Below are positions 7,127-12,318 of a stretch of 12,318 nt of DNA, one piece after another. Position 1 is the first letter of the stretch, and each line of letters opens with the position of its first letter. Where the stretch lies: positions 1 through 12,318 of the forward strand of contig CAUAGV010000034.1 of assembly GCA_958428675.1 (NCBI GenBank), given 5' to 3'. Made by a program: the position numbers and the translations under genes. This stretch comes from an uncultured Collinsella sp. GTDB taxonomy: Bacteria; Actinomycetota; Coriobacteriia; Coriobacteriales; Coriobacteriaceae. The notes under the pieces were generated by a model. The model saw only the letters and a program-made list of their open reading frames with translations. It had not been told where the DNA came from and did not search any database.

Positions 7127-7134
7127 AACATTAT

Positions 7135-7476
7135 ATGAACGTGCAAATTTTTGGCACCAAGAAGTCCTTCGATACCAAGAAGGCCCAGCGCTATTTTAAG
7201 GAGCGCCGCATTAAGGTGCAGTTTATTGACCTGAAGGAAAAGGAGATGAGCAAAGGCGAGCTCACGAGCGTGATGCAGGCGGTCGGCGGCATCGACAAGC
7301 TGCTCAACCCCAAGGCCAAGGACGAGGAGACGCTCGCGCTCATCCAGCACCTCACCCCTAGTCAGCGCTTCGACAAGCTGCTCGAAAACCAGCAGGTTCT
7401 AGCTGAGCCCATCGTGCGCAACGGCAAAAAGGCCACCGTCGGTTATTGCCCCGATGTATGGGGAGCCTGGGAGTAG
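7135..7476 (+). CDS. ArsC/Spx-family thioredoxin-fold protein lacking the usual catalytic cysteine
   Basis: A 113-residue cytoplasmic protein of the ArsC family (arsenate reductase-like, Spx/YffB relatives). It opens with VQIFGTKKSFDTKKAQRYF, where family members normally read G-x3-C; residue 11, the expected nucleophile, is serine (codon TCC, one base from TGC). Other family features remain: FIDLKEK, the mid-helix region GGIDKLLN and the C-terminal EPIVRNGKKATVGY segment with the conserved cis-proline strand and arginine. The only cysteine is C105, near the C-terminus. Without the nucleophile it is unlikely to be a working arsenate reductase; a binding or regulatory role, or use of another residue, is possible. 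Translation starts 8 nt after a hairpin whose 3' arm (GGCGG, 7122-7126) would be its only ribosome-site candidate, so expression may depend on RNA structure. No arsenic resistance genes are nearby. Confidence 0.82.
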   Translation: MNVQIFGTKKSFDTKKAQRYFKERRIKVQFIDLKEKEMSKGELTSVMQAVGGIDKLLNPKAKDEETLALIQHLTPSQRFDKLLENQQVLAEPIVRNGKKATVGYCPDVWGAWE

Positions 7477-7562
7477 CCTGTGTTATTTGCCGGCGCGTGG
7501 GTATAAGAGCAGGCGTTTGGCATAAGATTCAACTGTAAGCCATGTCTAACAAAGGAGGGCAC

Positions 7563-8693
7563 ATGCCCAACAAACCCGTGAAGATCATCATGCTTACCGG
7601 ATACCTCGGTGCCGGTAAGACCACACTGCTCAACCACATCCTCGCTAACGACGGCGGTATCCGCGCCGCCGTGATCGTCAACGATATCGGCGAGATCAAC
7701 GTCGACGCCAGCCTTATCGCCGACGGCGGCCTTTCCGAGACCGACGACCTCATCCCGCTCACCAACGGCTGCATCTGCTGTACGCTTTCGGACGACCTTG
7801 CCAACCAGCTGCAGGGCATCGCCGATTCGGGCAAGTTCGATTACATCATCATCGAGGCCTCGGGCATTTGCGAGCCCATCCCCATCGCCTACACCATCTC
7901 GAGCTTCTGCGACGAGGCCAAGGTGGGCGGCGAGCCCAAGCTCGCGCTCGACAACATCGTGGCCGTGGTCGACTGCGCCCGCATGTACGACGAGTTCAAC
8001 GGCGGTCGCGACCTGCTGGCCGAGGACATCGACGAGGACGACATCGAAAGCCTGCTCATCCAGCAGATCGAGTTCTGCTCCACGCTGATCCTCAACAAGA
8101 CCGACACCGTGACGCCTGAGCAGATCGCTGAGCTCAAGGCCATCGTGCGCAGCCTGCAGAAGGACGCCGTGATCGTCGAGGCCCAAAACGGCGAGGTCCC
8201 CATGGAGGAACTGCTCGATACCGACCGCTTCGACTTTATGCGCGCCTACAACTCCGCCGCTTGGATCGAGGCCATGGAGCATCCCGAGGAGCACGACGAC
8301 CCCGAGGTGCTCGAGTACGACATCGAGACCTTTGTGTACTCGCGCCGCAAGCCGTTTGACCTGCAGAAGTTCACTGATTTTGTTGAGCAGGAGTGGCCCG
8401 ACGAGGTCATCCGCGTCAAGGGTCCGCTGTGGCAGACCGGTGATCCGGACATGTGCTACATGTTTGAGCAGGCCGGCCACCAGATGCGCCTGATGGAGAA
8501 CGGTCTGTTCGTTGACTCCGCGCCCGAGGGCGAGAAGCAGAAGATCATCGACGAGAACCCCGAGATCATGCAGATTTGGGACGACGAGACGGGCGACCGC
8601 ATGACGAGCCTGTGCATCATCGGCCGTCACATGGACAAGGATGCGCTCATCGCCTCCCTCGATGCCTGCCTGACCGACTGGCACCGCGCCTAG
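7563..8693 (+). CDS. CobW/COG0523 family G3E GTPase, putative metallochaperone
   Basis: A 376-residue P-loop GTPase of the family that delivers metal ions, often zinc, to target enzymes. The Walker A motif GYLGAGKTT spans residues 13-21. The hallmark metal-binding CICC motif is at 70-73. The aspartate-rich stretch AEDIDEDDIES lies mid-protein, and the guanine-specificity motif NKTD is at 178-181. A CobW C-terminal domain follows (YDIETFVYSRRKPFD, IRVKGPLW). The start at 7563 is supported by AAAGGAGG (7551-7558), 4 nt upstream; a methionine at 7542 precedes this site and is rejected. A histidine-rich metal-binding tail, common in some subfamilies, is missing, so the metal cannot be named; ZigA/YeiR-like zinc chaperone, nitrile hydratase activator and other roles all fit. 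No target enzyme gene adjoins it. Transcription ends at the strong terminator starting at 8734. Confidence 0.9.
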   Translation: MPNKPVKIIMLTGYLGAGKTTLLNHILANDGGIRAAVIVNDIGEINVDASLIADGGLSETDDLIPLTNGCICCTLSDDLANQLQGIADSGKFDYIIIEASGICEPIPIAYTISSFCDEAKVGGEPKLALDNIVAVVDCARMYDEFNGGRDLLAEDIDEDDIESLLIQQIEFCSTLILNKTDTVTPEQIAELKAIVRSLQKDAVIVEAQNGEVPMEELLDTDRFDFMRAYNSAAWIEAMEHPEEHDDPEVLEYDIETFVYSRRKPFDLQKFTDFVEQEWPDEVIRVKGPLWQTGDPDMCYMFEQAGHQMRLMENGLFVDSAPEGEKQKIIDENPEIMQIWDDETGDRMTSLCIIGRHMDKDALIASLDACLTDWHRA

Positions 8694-8733
8694 GTTTATC
8701 GAGGCGGATTTGTCCGCCCGTCACGCAGCCGCC

Positions 8734-8774
8734 AAACCACCACGAAGGTGCCTGTCCCCTTCGTGGTGGTTTTT
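8734..8774 (+). terminator. Intrinsic terminator after the CobW-family gene
   Basis: A perfect 15-bp stem, AAACCACCACGAAGG (8734-8748) with its complement at 8758-8772, a 9-nt loop (TGCCTGTCC) and a T run at 8770-8774. It lies between the GTPase stop (8693) and the trmL ribosome site (8786). A smaller hairpin, GGCGGA-TTTG-TCCGCC (8703-8718), precedes it. It leaves only some 20 nt before trmL, so trmL either relies on read-through or has a promoter hidden in this segment. Confidence 0.88.
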
Positions 8775-8795
8775 CGTTCTGAGCCAAGGAGATTC

Positions 8796-9395
8796 ATGTT
8801 CAACATTGTGCTGTATGCGCCCGAGATTCCGGCCAATACGGGCAATATCGGCCGCACCTGCGTGGTTACCGGCGCCCGCCTGCATCTGGTGGAGCCGCTG
8901 GGGTTTTCGCTCGATGACAAGACGGTGCGTCGCGCCGGCCTGGGCTACTGGCAAAACTTGGATGTGACGACCTATGCCGGCTGGGAGGATTTTCTTGCGC
9001 GCAACGACCTCTCCCCCGCCGACGAGCGCCTGCATCTGCTGACCAAAAAGGCACGCCGCACCTATGCGCAGAGTACCTACCGCGATGACAGCTACTTGGT
9101 CTTTGGCAGCGAGAGCTCGGGCATTCCCGAGGAGCTGCTCGCCGCGGCGCCCGAGCGCTGCGAACGCATCCCGATGCTGCGCGATTGCGATTCGCTTGAC
9201 AACGCCGAGGCCTGGGAAGCCCACGAGGAATCGCTCGGGCATACTGAGGACGGCCACAAGGCAATCCTTCGGCAGGATATCTGCGGCAACTTCGTCAACC
9301 CAGACGACTACCGCATCAGCGCGCTCAACCTCTCCAACAGCGCCGCCATCGTCCTCTACGAGGCCCTGCGCCAAACAGGCTTTCCGGGAATGTGA
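8796..9395 (+). CDS. trmL: TrmL-type tRNA (cytidine/uridine-2'-O-)-methyltransferase with internal insertion
   Basis: A SPOUT-fold enzyme predicted to methylate the 2'-O of the wobble nucleotide of certain tRNAs using S-adenosylmethionine. Motif 1 is NIVLYAPEIPANTGNIGRTC (residues 3-22), with the catalytic-region arginine R20. Next come the conserved HLVEPLGFSLDDKTVRRAGLGYW segment (about 30-52) and motif 2, FGSESSGIPEELL (103-115). Motif 3 is split: IPM (125-127) and SALNLSNSAAIVLYEALRQ (175-193), with about 40 extra residues between them compared with E. coli-like TrmL, where the two parts nearly touch. This makes the protein 199 residues instead of about 157. The start at 8796 has AAGGAG 4 nt upstream; an in-frame ATG at 8748 lies inside the terminator and is rejected. 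The stop codon overlaps one copy of a 10-bp direct repeat. Confidence 0.88.
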   Translation: MFNIVLYAPEIPANTGNIGRTCVVTGARLHLVEPLGFSLDDKTVRRAGLGYWQNLDVTTYAGWEDFLARNDLSPADERLHLLTKKARRTYAQSTYRDDSYLVFGSESSGIPEELLAAAPERCERIPMLRDCDSLDNAEAWEAHEESLGHTEDGHKAILRQDICGNFVNPDDYRISALNLSNSAAIVLYEALRQTGFPGM

Positions 9396-9485
9396 CAAAC
9401 CTGCCATTAGGGGACGGGGTAGAAATGGTTAATTTTCAAACCCTCTAACCCTTGACAAACTGGTTCTGGCATCGGATGTGACAAA
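9390..9485. repeat. Direct repeat ATGTGACAAA flanking a REP-like segment
   Basis: ATGTGACAAA occurs at 9390-9399, across the trmL stop codon, and again at 9476-9485, 86 bp later. The DNA between includes GGGGACGGGG (9412-9421) and a TGGTTAATTTT-rich stretch and contains no open reading frame of note. The arrangement would fit insertion of a small palindromic element with a duplicated edge, but chance or shared repeat ancestry is possible. Confidence 0.4.
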
Positions 9486-9508
9486 GGGACCGTCCCTTTG
9501 TCACATCC
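9474..9508. repeat. Perfect 17-bp palindrome, REP-like element or bidirectional terminator
   Basis: GGATGTGACAAAGGGAC (9474-9490) and its exact complement (9492-9508) flank a single centre base, so the DNA is an almost perfect cruciform-capable palindrome. It lies 5 bp beyond the stop of the minus-strand gene ending at 9514 and between convergent genes. There is no T run on either side. The core GGGAC/GTCCC resembles the other repeats near 4635, 8755 and 9412. Confidence 0.7.
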
Positions 9509-9513
9509 TCACA

Positions 9514-10578
9514 TCAGAATTCAACTTCAAATACAAACGACTGCCGGAGTTCTCGCTTAGCTTGGCTTGTCAGGCTCGAATTCGCCCTTATGTTCAGCTT
9601 GCTGCACGCCTCGTCGATAGCCATGGCAAGTGATACAGACATGGTCATGGTCGTTTCGCTTTTCAATTCGACCCGATAGCTCTTCGCCTTGTTTTTATCC
9701 TCTCCACCGCATCTCGTCTCGATTAACAAGAGAATATCTGAGTCATGGGCATACCAATGGAGCTCAGGGCGCTGTGGAACCATGTCACCCTCGAATTCCT
9801 GTGTAAACAGAATTTTCTTCTCATTCCTCGTTGAATCGTTCAAGGAACCGTCGATTCGAACCGAGCCCTTCTTTCCCGCCTTGACATCTCCCTTAATCTG
9901 GTGACCTCGCCGAATTTCCTCGTACTCCGTCACTTCCAGCTTGCAGCGCTTCGCGCCAAGCATGAACGCAATCCGTCTCAACTCGGCCATCTTGTCTTGT
10001 TGCATGGTTGCAAAATAAGAGTCAAGGTCAACAAAGCGAGACCGATCAAAAGCATCTATGTAATATGTGGAATAAAGAGATGGTTTAGGATAGAAAGACA
10101 GCTCGCTATCCCCGATTGCCTCGCGGTACAGATTGAAAATCTGCGTACCCTTAACAGTATCCAGCCAACCAATAGCATCCCTACAGACATCGATGCCCCG
10201 GCGCTCGTTTCCGTCAACAATTCGAATCATGTTCGGCAAATGGAATGAAGGGCTCTGATAGGTCTCTTTGGTTACCGGCCTGTATCTATTGAGCTGCTGC
10301 TGGTATGCCCAATCGTTGACCGCGTCACCGATATCCGCAGCAGCACCAGCCGCACCATCGGCCGCATCAGCAATAGCTGCCAAGGCGTCATCGGCCATCG
10401 GAGTTGCAGCACGCATTGCACCATCGGCAACTTTCTGTACGATTGCAACCGCGCCCGCCATCGCGCTTCCGGCGCCATCAACCAACCCGGCAGCGGCCTT
10501 ACGGATATCAAAGCCCTGCTTATGTCGCGGCAGCCCCTCCCTTTTGGCAACAACGGCCAGATCGTCTTTATCCTCCAT
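9514..10578 (-). CDS. Unrecognised 354-residue protein with Ala/Gly-rich segment
   Basis: No family was recognised. The N-terminal 27 residues are charged. Residues 28-87 are strikingly rich in Ala and Gly with regularly placed Asp, including AAADIGDAV and AADGAAG, and probably form amphipathic or loosely hydrophobic helices. From about 105 to 354 the protein looks globular and mixed alpha/beta; it contains IRIVDGNERRGIDVC, an LGAKRCKLEVTEYEE strand and a C-terminal end rich in alternating hydrophobic residues (FVFEVEF). No signal peptide or lipobox is present. The start is well supported: AGGAGG (minus strand 10589-10584) lies 5 nt upstream. This site overlaps the stop codon of the 43-codon gene, so the two are likely translationally coupled. 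Base composition is lower in GC than the genes left of 9400. Its job may be membrane-associated, given the DUF4230 and lipoprotein neighbours, but this is inference. Confidence 0.75.
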   Translation of the reverse strand: MEDKDDLAVVAKREGLPRHKQGFDIRKAAAGLVDGAGSAMAGAVAIVQKVADGAMRAATPMADDALAAIADAADGAAGAAADIGDAVNDWAYQQQLNRYRPVTKETYQSPSFHLPNMIRIVDGNERRGIDVCRDAIGWLDTVKGTQIFNLYREAIGDSELSFYPKPSLYSTYYIDAFDRSRFVDLDSYFATMQQDKMAELRRIAFMLGAKRCKLEVTEYEEIRRGHQIKGDVKAGKKGSVRIDGSLNDSTRNEKKILFTQEFEGDMVPQRPELHWYAHDSDILLLIETRCGGEDKNKAKSYRVELKSETTMTMSVSLAMAIDEACSKLNIRANSSLTSQAKRELRQSFVFEVEF

Positions 10579-10587
10579 GATGACCTC

Positions 10588-10719
10588 CTATTTCCGATAG
10601 TCGAAATCAACCGTATATTCATCGCCAAATGCCGAGTTGAAGGTAGTGTCGAGAAAGGTGGTGTAGCGCCCGATCAGAAGCGAGCCGGCCCCAGCGATCT
10701 GTTGCCGTTTATCCAACAT
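10588..10719 (-). CDS. Small 43-residue hypothetical protein
   Basis: A short open frame running from ATG at 10719 to TAG at 10590-10588. It begins MLDKRQQIAGAGSLLIGRY and ends VDFDYRK. It has a short uncharged stretch (residues 8-17) but no clear membrane span and no recognised family. Support comes from packing: the start is 11 nt after the stop of the DUF4230 gene, with TAGGGGTG overlapping that stop as a possible ribosome site, and its own stop TAG forms part of the TAGGAGG ribosome site of the next gene. An intact frame filling exactly the space between two genes, with shared signals at both ends, is unlikely to be chance. Function is unknown; a small partner of the downstream 354-residue protein is one possibility. 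Confidence 0.6.
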   Translation of the reverse strand: MLDKRQQIAGAGSLLIGRYTTFLDTTFNSAFGDEYTVDFDYRK

Positions 10720-10730
10720 GCTATTCACCC

Positions 10731-11375
10731 CTACTCAAACGCAACGTCAACATTGACGTCATCGCCGCATAGGGCTTTGACCTGTTTTTCGATAAGGGCG
10801 CAGGCTCTATCATCAGATTCTTGGAGCATATTGCTTTCCTTGACCTTCTTGGTCTGCTCTTTCTTTGCCTGTTTCAATAACGTGTTTAGATCATCCGTGC
10901 TTACTTGATTCCAGTTAAGAAAACCATTGTCCTCAACATATTTCTTAAGCGTATTGGGGTCTGTCGAGAACGAAGTGATCTCCGAGTGAGGCAGTATAAC
11001 CTTTACGCTCTTGACCTCTGAATTCTTATCGGCCATATTAGCCCGTACGATTGTAACCTTCATCTTATCGGCATTGATCCCGATGTCAGCCTTGCCGTCA
11101 ATCGTTGCGACATATCGCTTAGACGTAAAGGGGTTTTCCCACCCAAGCGGATTGCCCGCCTCATCAATTGAAAGCAGCTGGGTGAAATTGTACTCGTACG
11201 TCACGAGCTTAACGACTGGCGTGATCTCCTCGCGAATCGAATCATCGCTGATCGTTGTAGGATTACGCGTCAATGACATCCAGATACCCCAGGCAACCGC
11301 CAGAACCGTAACAACGACTAACCCGCCAAAGGCAACCTTTTGCGGTATCGTTGTAAGAAATTTTGTTTTTGCCAT
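10731..11375 (-). CDS. Membrane-anchored DUF4230 domain protein
   Basis: A 214-residue protein with a basic cytoplasmic N-terminus (K3, K5, K13), one membrane helix at about residues 14-33, and an outward-facing DUF4230 domain from about 45 to the C-terminus. Family traits seen are the opening EEITPVVKLVTYEYNFT, a KADIGINADKMKV segment, VKVILPHSEI, and a lysine-rich C-terminal helix (KQAKKEQTKKVKES) followed by an ALIEKQVKAL helix. DUF4230 has no assigned biochemical role. The start at 11375 is chosen because the membrane helix follows directly and AAAGGAAAGG lies upstream; an in-frame ATG at 11447 would add 24 residues and cannot be excluded. It is followed after 11 nt by the 43-codon gene and then the 354-residue gene, forming a likely operon. 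GC content is low compared with the left of the window. Confidence 0.82.
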   Translation of the reverse strand: MAKTKFLTTIPQKVAFGGLVVVTVLAVAWGIWMSLTRNPTTISDDSIREEITPVVKLVTYEYNFTQLLSIDEAGNPLGWENPFTSKRYVATIDGKADIGINADKMKVTIVRANMADKNSEVKSVKVILPHSEITSFSTDPNTLKKYVEDNGFLNWNQVSTDDLNTLLKQAKKEQTKKVKESNMLQESDDRACALIEKQVKALCGDDVNVDVAFE

Positions 11376-11466
11376 CCTGTTTCGCCTTTCCTTTATTGCC
11401 CCGACGTTCCCATCATCTTCCAGCGCGAGCATGATGGCACGAATCATTCCGTCAACGGCTCAATGC

Positions 11467-11506
11467 AAAGCGCGACCGTTCGGAGAAAACGGCCGCGCTT
11501 TCTTTT
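11467..11506. terminator. Hairpin between the lipoprotein and DUF4230 genes
   Basis: AAAGCGCG (11467-11474) pairs with CGCGCTTT (11494-11501), and CCGTT (11476-11480) with AACGG (11488-11492), separated by one A-C mismatch, around a 7-nt loop. A T-rich tail (CTTTTC) follows only on the plus strand. The genes here run on the minus strand, where the tail is just TTTGCATT, so it would be a weak terminator or attenuator after the lipoprotein gene. The rest of 11376-11519 shows no further gene and no convincing minus-strand promoter. Confidence 0.5.
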
Positions 11507-11519
11507 CAATTCCCGCGAA

Positions 11520-12318
11520 CTATTCCTTGACGCTGTAACCCGACACCGTCGGCGCAAGCCTTGAGGCGTCAACCTCGCTCATTACCTCAAACTTCACCTT
11601 CTCGCCAGGCGCCCAGGCAGATGCATCTGCGTAGCATTCTTCTGCCCTCACACCATCGGCATCGTAAAGGGCAACGTTTAGATAAACGTTTTCGAACGAT
11701 ATGTCAGAGGTGTTTTCGACGATTGCAGTGTACGTATAGAGACCGTAGCCATCATCACTTTTCTCAAAGTTCGCCGATGAGAGCAAGCCGTTGATAACCT
11801 CATCGTTATGCGTCTTCTCCTCTACGGTCCTACCGTTCTTAATCAGCTCGTCAAACTCATCTTGATACTCGTCATCGACTGTTAAGTCATATCGATCAAC
11901 CAGTTTCTTAAGCTGTGCGGATCGTGCGTCGTAGGCCTTTTCCCATTCCTCGTAGTATTTAGGATCAGATTCCGCATACTTCTTGGTAACATCAAGCTGA
12001 TCGTCAAGCAGGTTGAGATAGGCGATGACATCTTCCTGCATCTTAGTGTCTTTAAAAGGCGCCTTTTTGAGTTCTTTGTCGTTATCGATCTCGGTTTTAA
12101 TTATCTCTTTTCGCACTTTATTCGAGCTTAGATCAGCATCTTCTCCAAGCGATTCGATATAATCCGACCGCTTTTGATAACCTTGAGCGATCACAGCCAT
12201 TGCACGGTCATCGGCATAATCAGGTTCAGCGTTTTTCTTCTCAGACTGCGAACAGCCGCTCAGCAGAAGCGCCCCACAAAACACCATCGCAAATAGCGCG
12301 GTCACCAGAGCCATTCCA
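11520..12318 (-). CDS. Lipoprotein with helical middle and C-terminal FxLYD-like domain, 5' end probably beyond window
   Basis: At least 264 residues. A hydrophobic signal sequence ends in the lipobox LLLSGC, with the lipid-modified cysteine at residue 21 counted from the ATG at 12314, so the mature protein should be tethered to the outer face of the membrane. Residues about 35-175 are charged and helix-rich, with many Lys, Glu and Asp. The C-terminal domain (about 191-250) reads YTAIVENTSDISFENVYLNVALYDADG and later APGEKVKFEV, the pattern of FxLYD domains, extracytoplasmic beta-sandwich modules of unknown ligand. The methionine at 12314 has no basic residues before the hydrophobic core, and the frame stays open to the window edge, so the true start is probably a few codons upstream. 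The stop lies 144 nt before the DUF4230 start, with a hairpin in the gap, so co-transcription is possible but not certain. Confidence 0.8.
   Translation of the reverse strand, partial: GMALVTALFAMVFCGALLLSGCSQSEKKNAEPDYADDRAMAVIAQGYQKRSDYIESLGEDADLSSNKVRKEIIKTEIDNDKELKKAPFKDTKMQEDVIAYLNLLDDQLDVTKKYAESDPKYYEEWEKAYDARSAQLKKLVDRYDLTVDDEYQDEFDELIKNGRTVEEKTHNDEVINGLLSSANFEKSDDGYGLYTYTAIVENTSDISFENVYLNVALYDADGVRAEECYADASAWAPGEKVKFEVMSEVDASRLAPTVSGYSVKE

Noticed and set aside
7443..8684. Open frame of 413 codons on the minus strand opposite the CobW-family gene
   Set aside because: Its translation is a low-complexity mix rich in Val, Asp, His and Leu with no family features, as expected from the complement of a GC-rich gene. 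The plus strand carries an unmistakable GTPase with Walker A, CICC and NKTD motifs.
8721..9407. Open frame of 228 codons on the minus strand opposite trmL
   Set aside because: It runs across the terminator and the repeat DNA and mirrors a well-supported SPOUT methyltransferase gene.
1..12318. CRISPR array, tRNA, rRNA, transposase, integrase or phage structural genes
   Set aside because: No regularly spaced repeats, no cloverleaf or rRNA sequence and no recognisable mobile-element protein were found in any frame.

Overview
The window reads as chromosomal DNA of a high-GC, Gram-positive gut actinobacterium. The closest fit is Coriobacteriia, probably Collinsella or a close relative. That placement is inferred from protein style, strong GC-rich codon use in positions 1 to 9400, AGGAGG-type ribosome sites and GTCCC-containing palindromic repeats; no database search was possible. 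No rRNA, tRNA, CRISPR array or transposase was seen.

Left part (1-1558): the 3' end of a thiamine-phosphate synthase gene (thiE) converges on a patatin-like phospholipase gene, with a 14-bp perfect inverted repeat between them. A divergent intergenic region (1559-1877) then separates the phospholipase from a cyclic-di-GMP locus.

Cyclic-di-GMP locus (1878-6252): two co-directional paralogous genes. The first encodes a soluble GGDEF-PAS-GGDEF*-GGDEF*-EAL protein with one intact synthase-type and one intact phosphodiesterase-type active site. The second encodes GGDEF-PAS-GGDEF* and looks like a duplicate lacking the C-terminal GGDEF*-EAL part. Asterisks mark degenerate domains.

Middle part (6327-9395): a flavodoxin-fold NAD(P)H/FMN oxidoreductase with a compact four-cysteine motif; a 176-nt intergenic segment that folds on paper into one long rod plus a switch-like hairpin; an ArsC/Spx-fold protein whose expected catalytic cysteine is serine; a CobW/COG0523 GTPase; a textbook intrinsic terminator; and a TrmL-type tRNA 2'-O-methyltransferase with an unusual internal insertion.

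Right part (9514-12318, minus strand): visibly lower GC and a run of poorly characterised genes, bounded at 9390-9508 by REP-like palindromic DNA. In transcription order it holds a lipoprotein with a C-terminal FxLYD-like domain (5' end beyond the window), a membrane-anchored DUF4230 protein, a previously easy-to-miss 43-codon gene, and a 354-residue protein with a long Ala/Gly-rich segment. The last three are tightly packed and probably co-translated. Two of the products should sit at the outer face of the membrane, so this looks like an accessory envelope-associated cassette of unknown job.

The most promising undescribed items are the structured RNA at 6951-7126 and the minus-strand cassette at 9514-12318.
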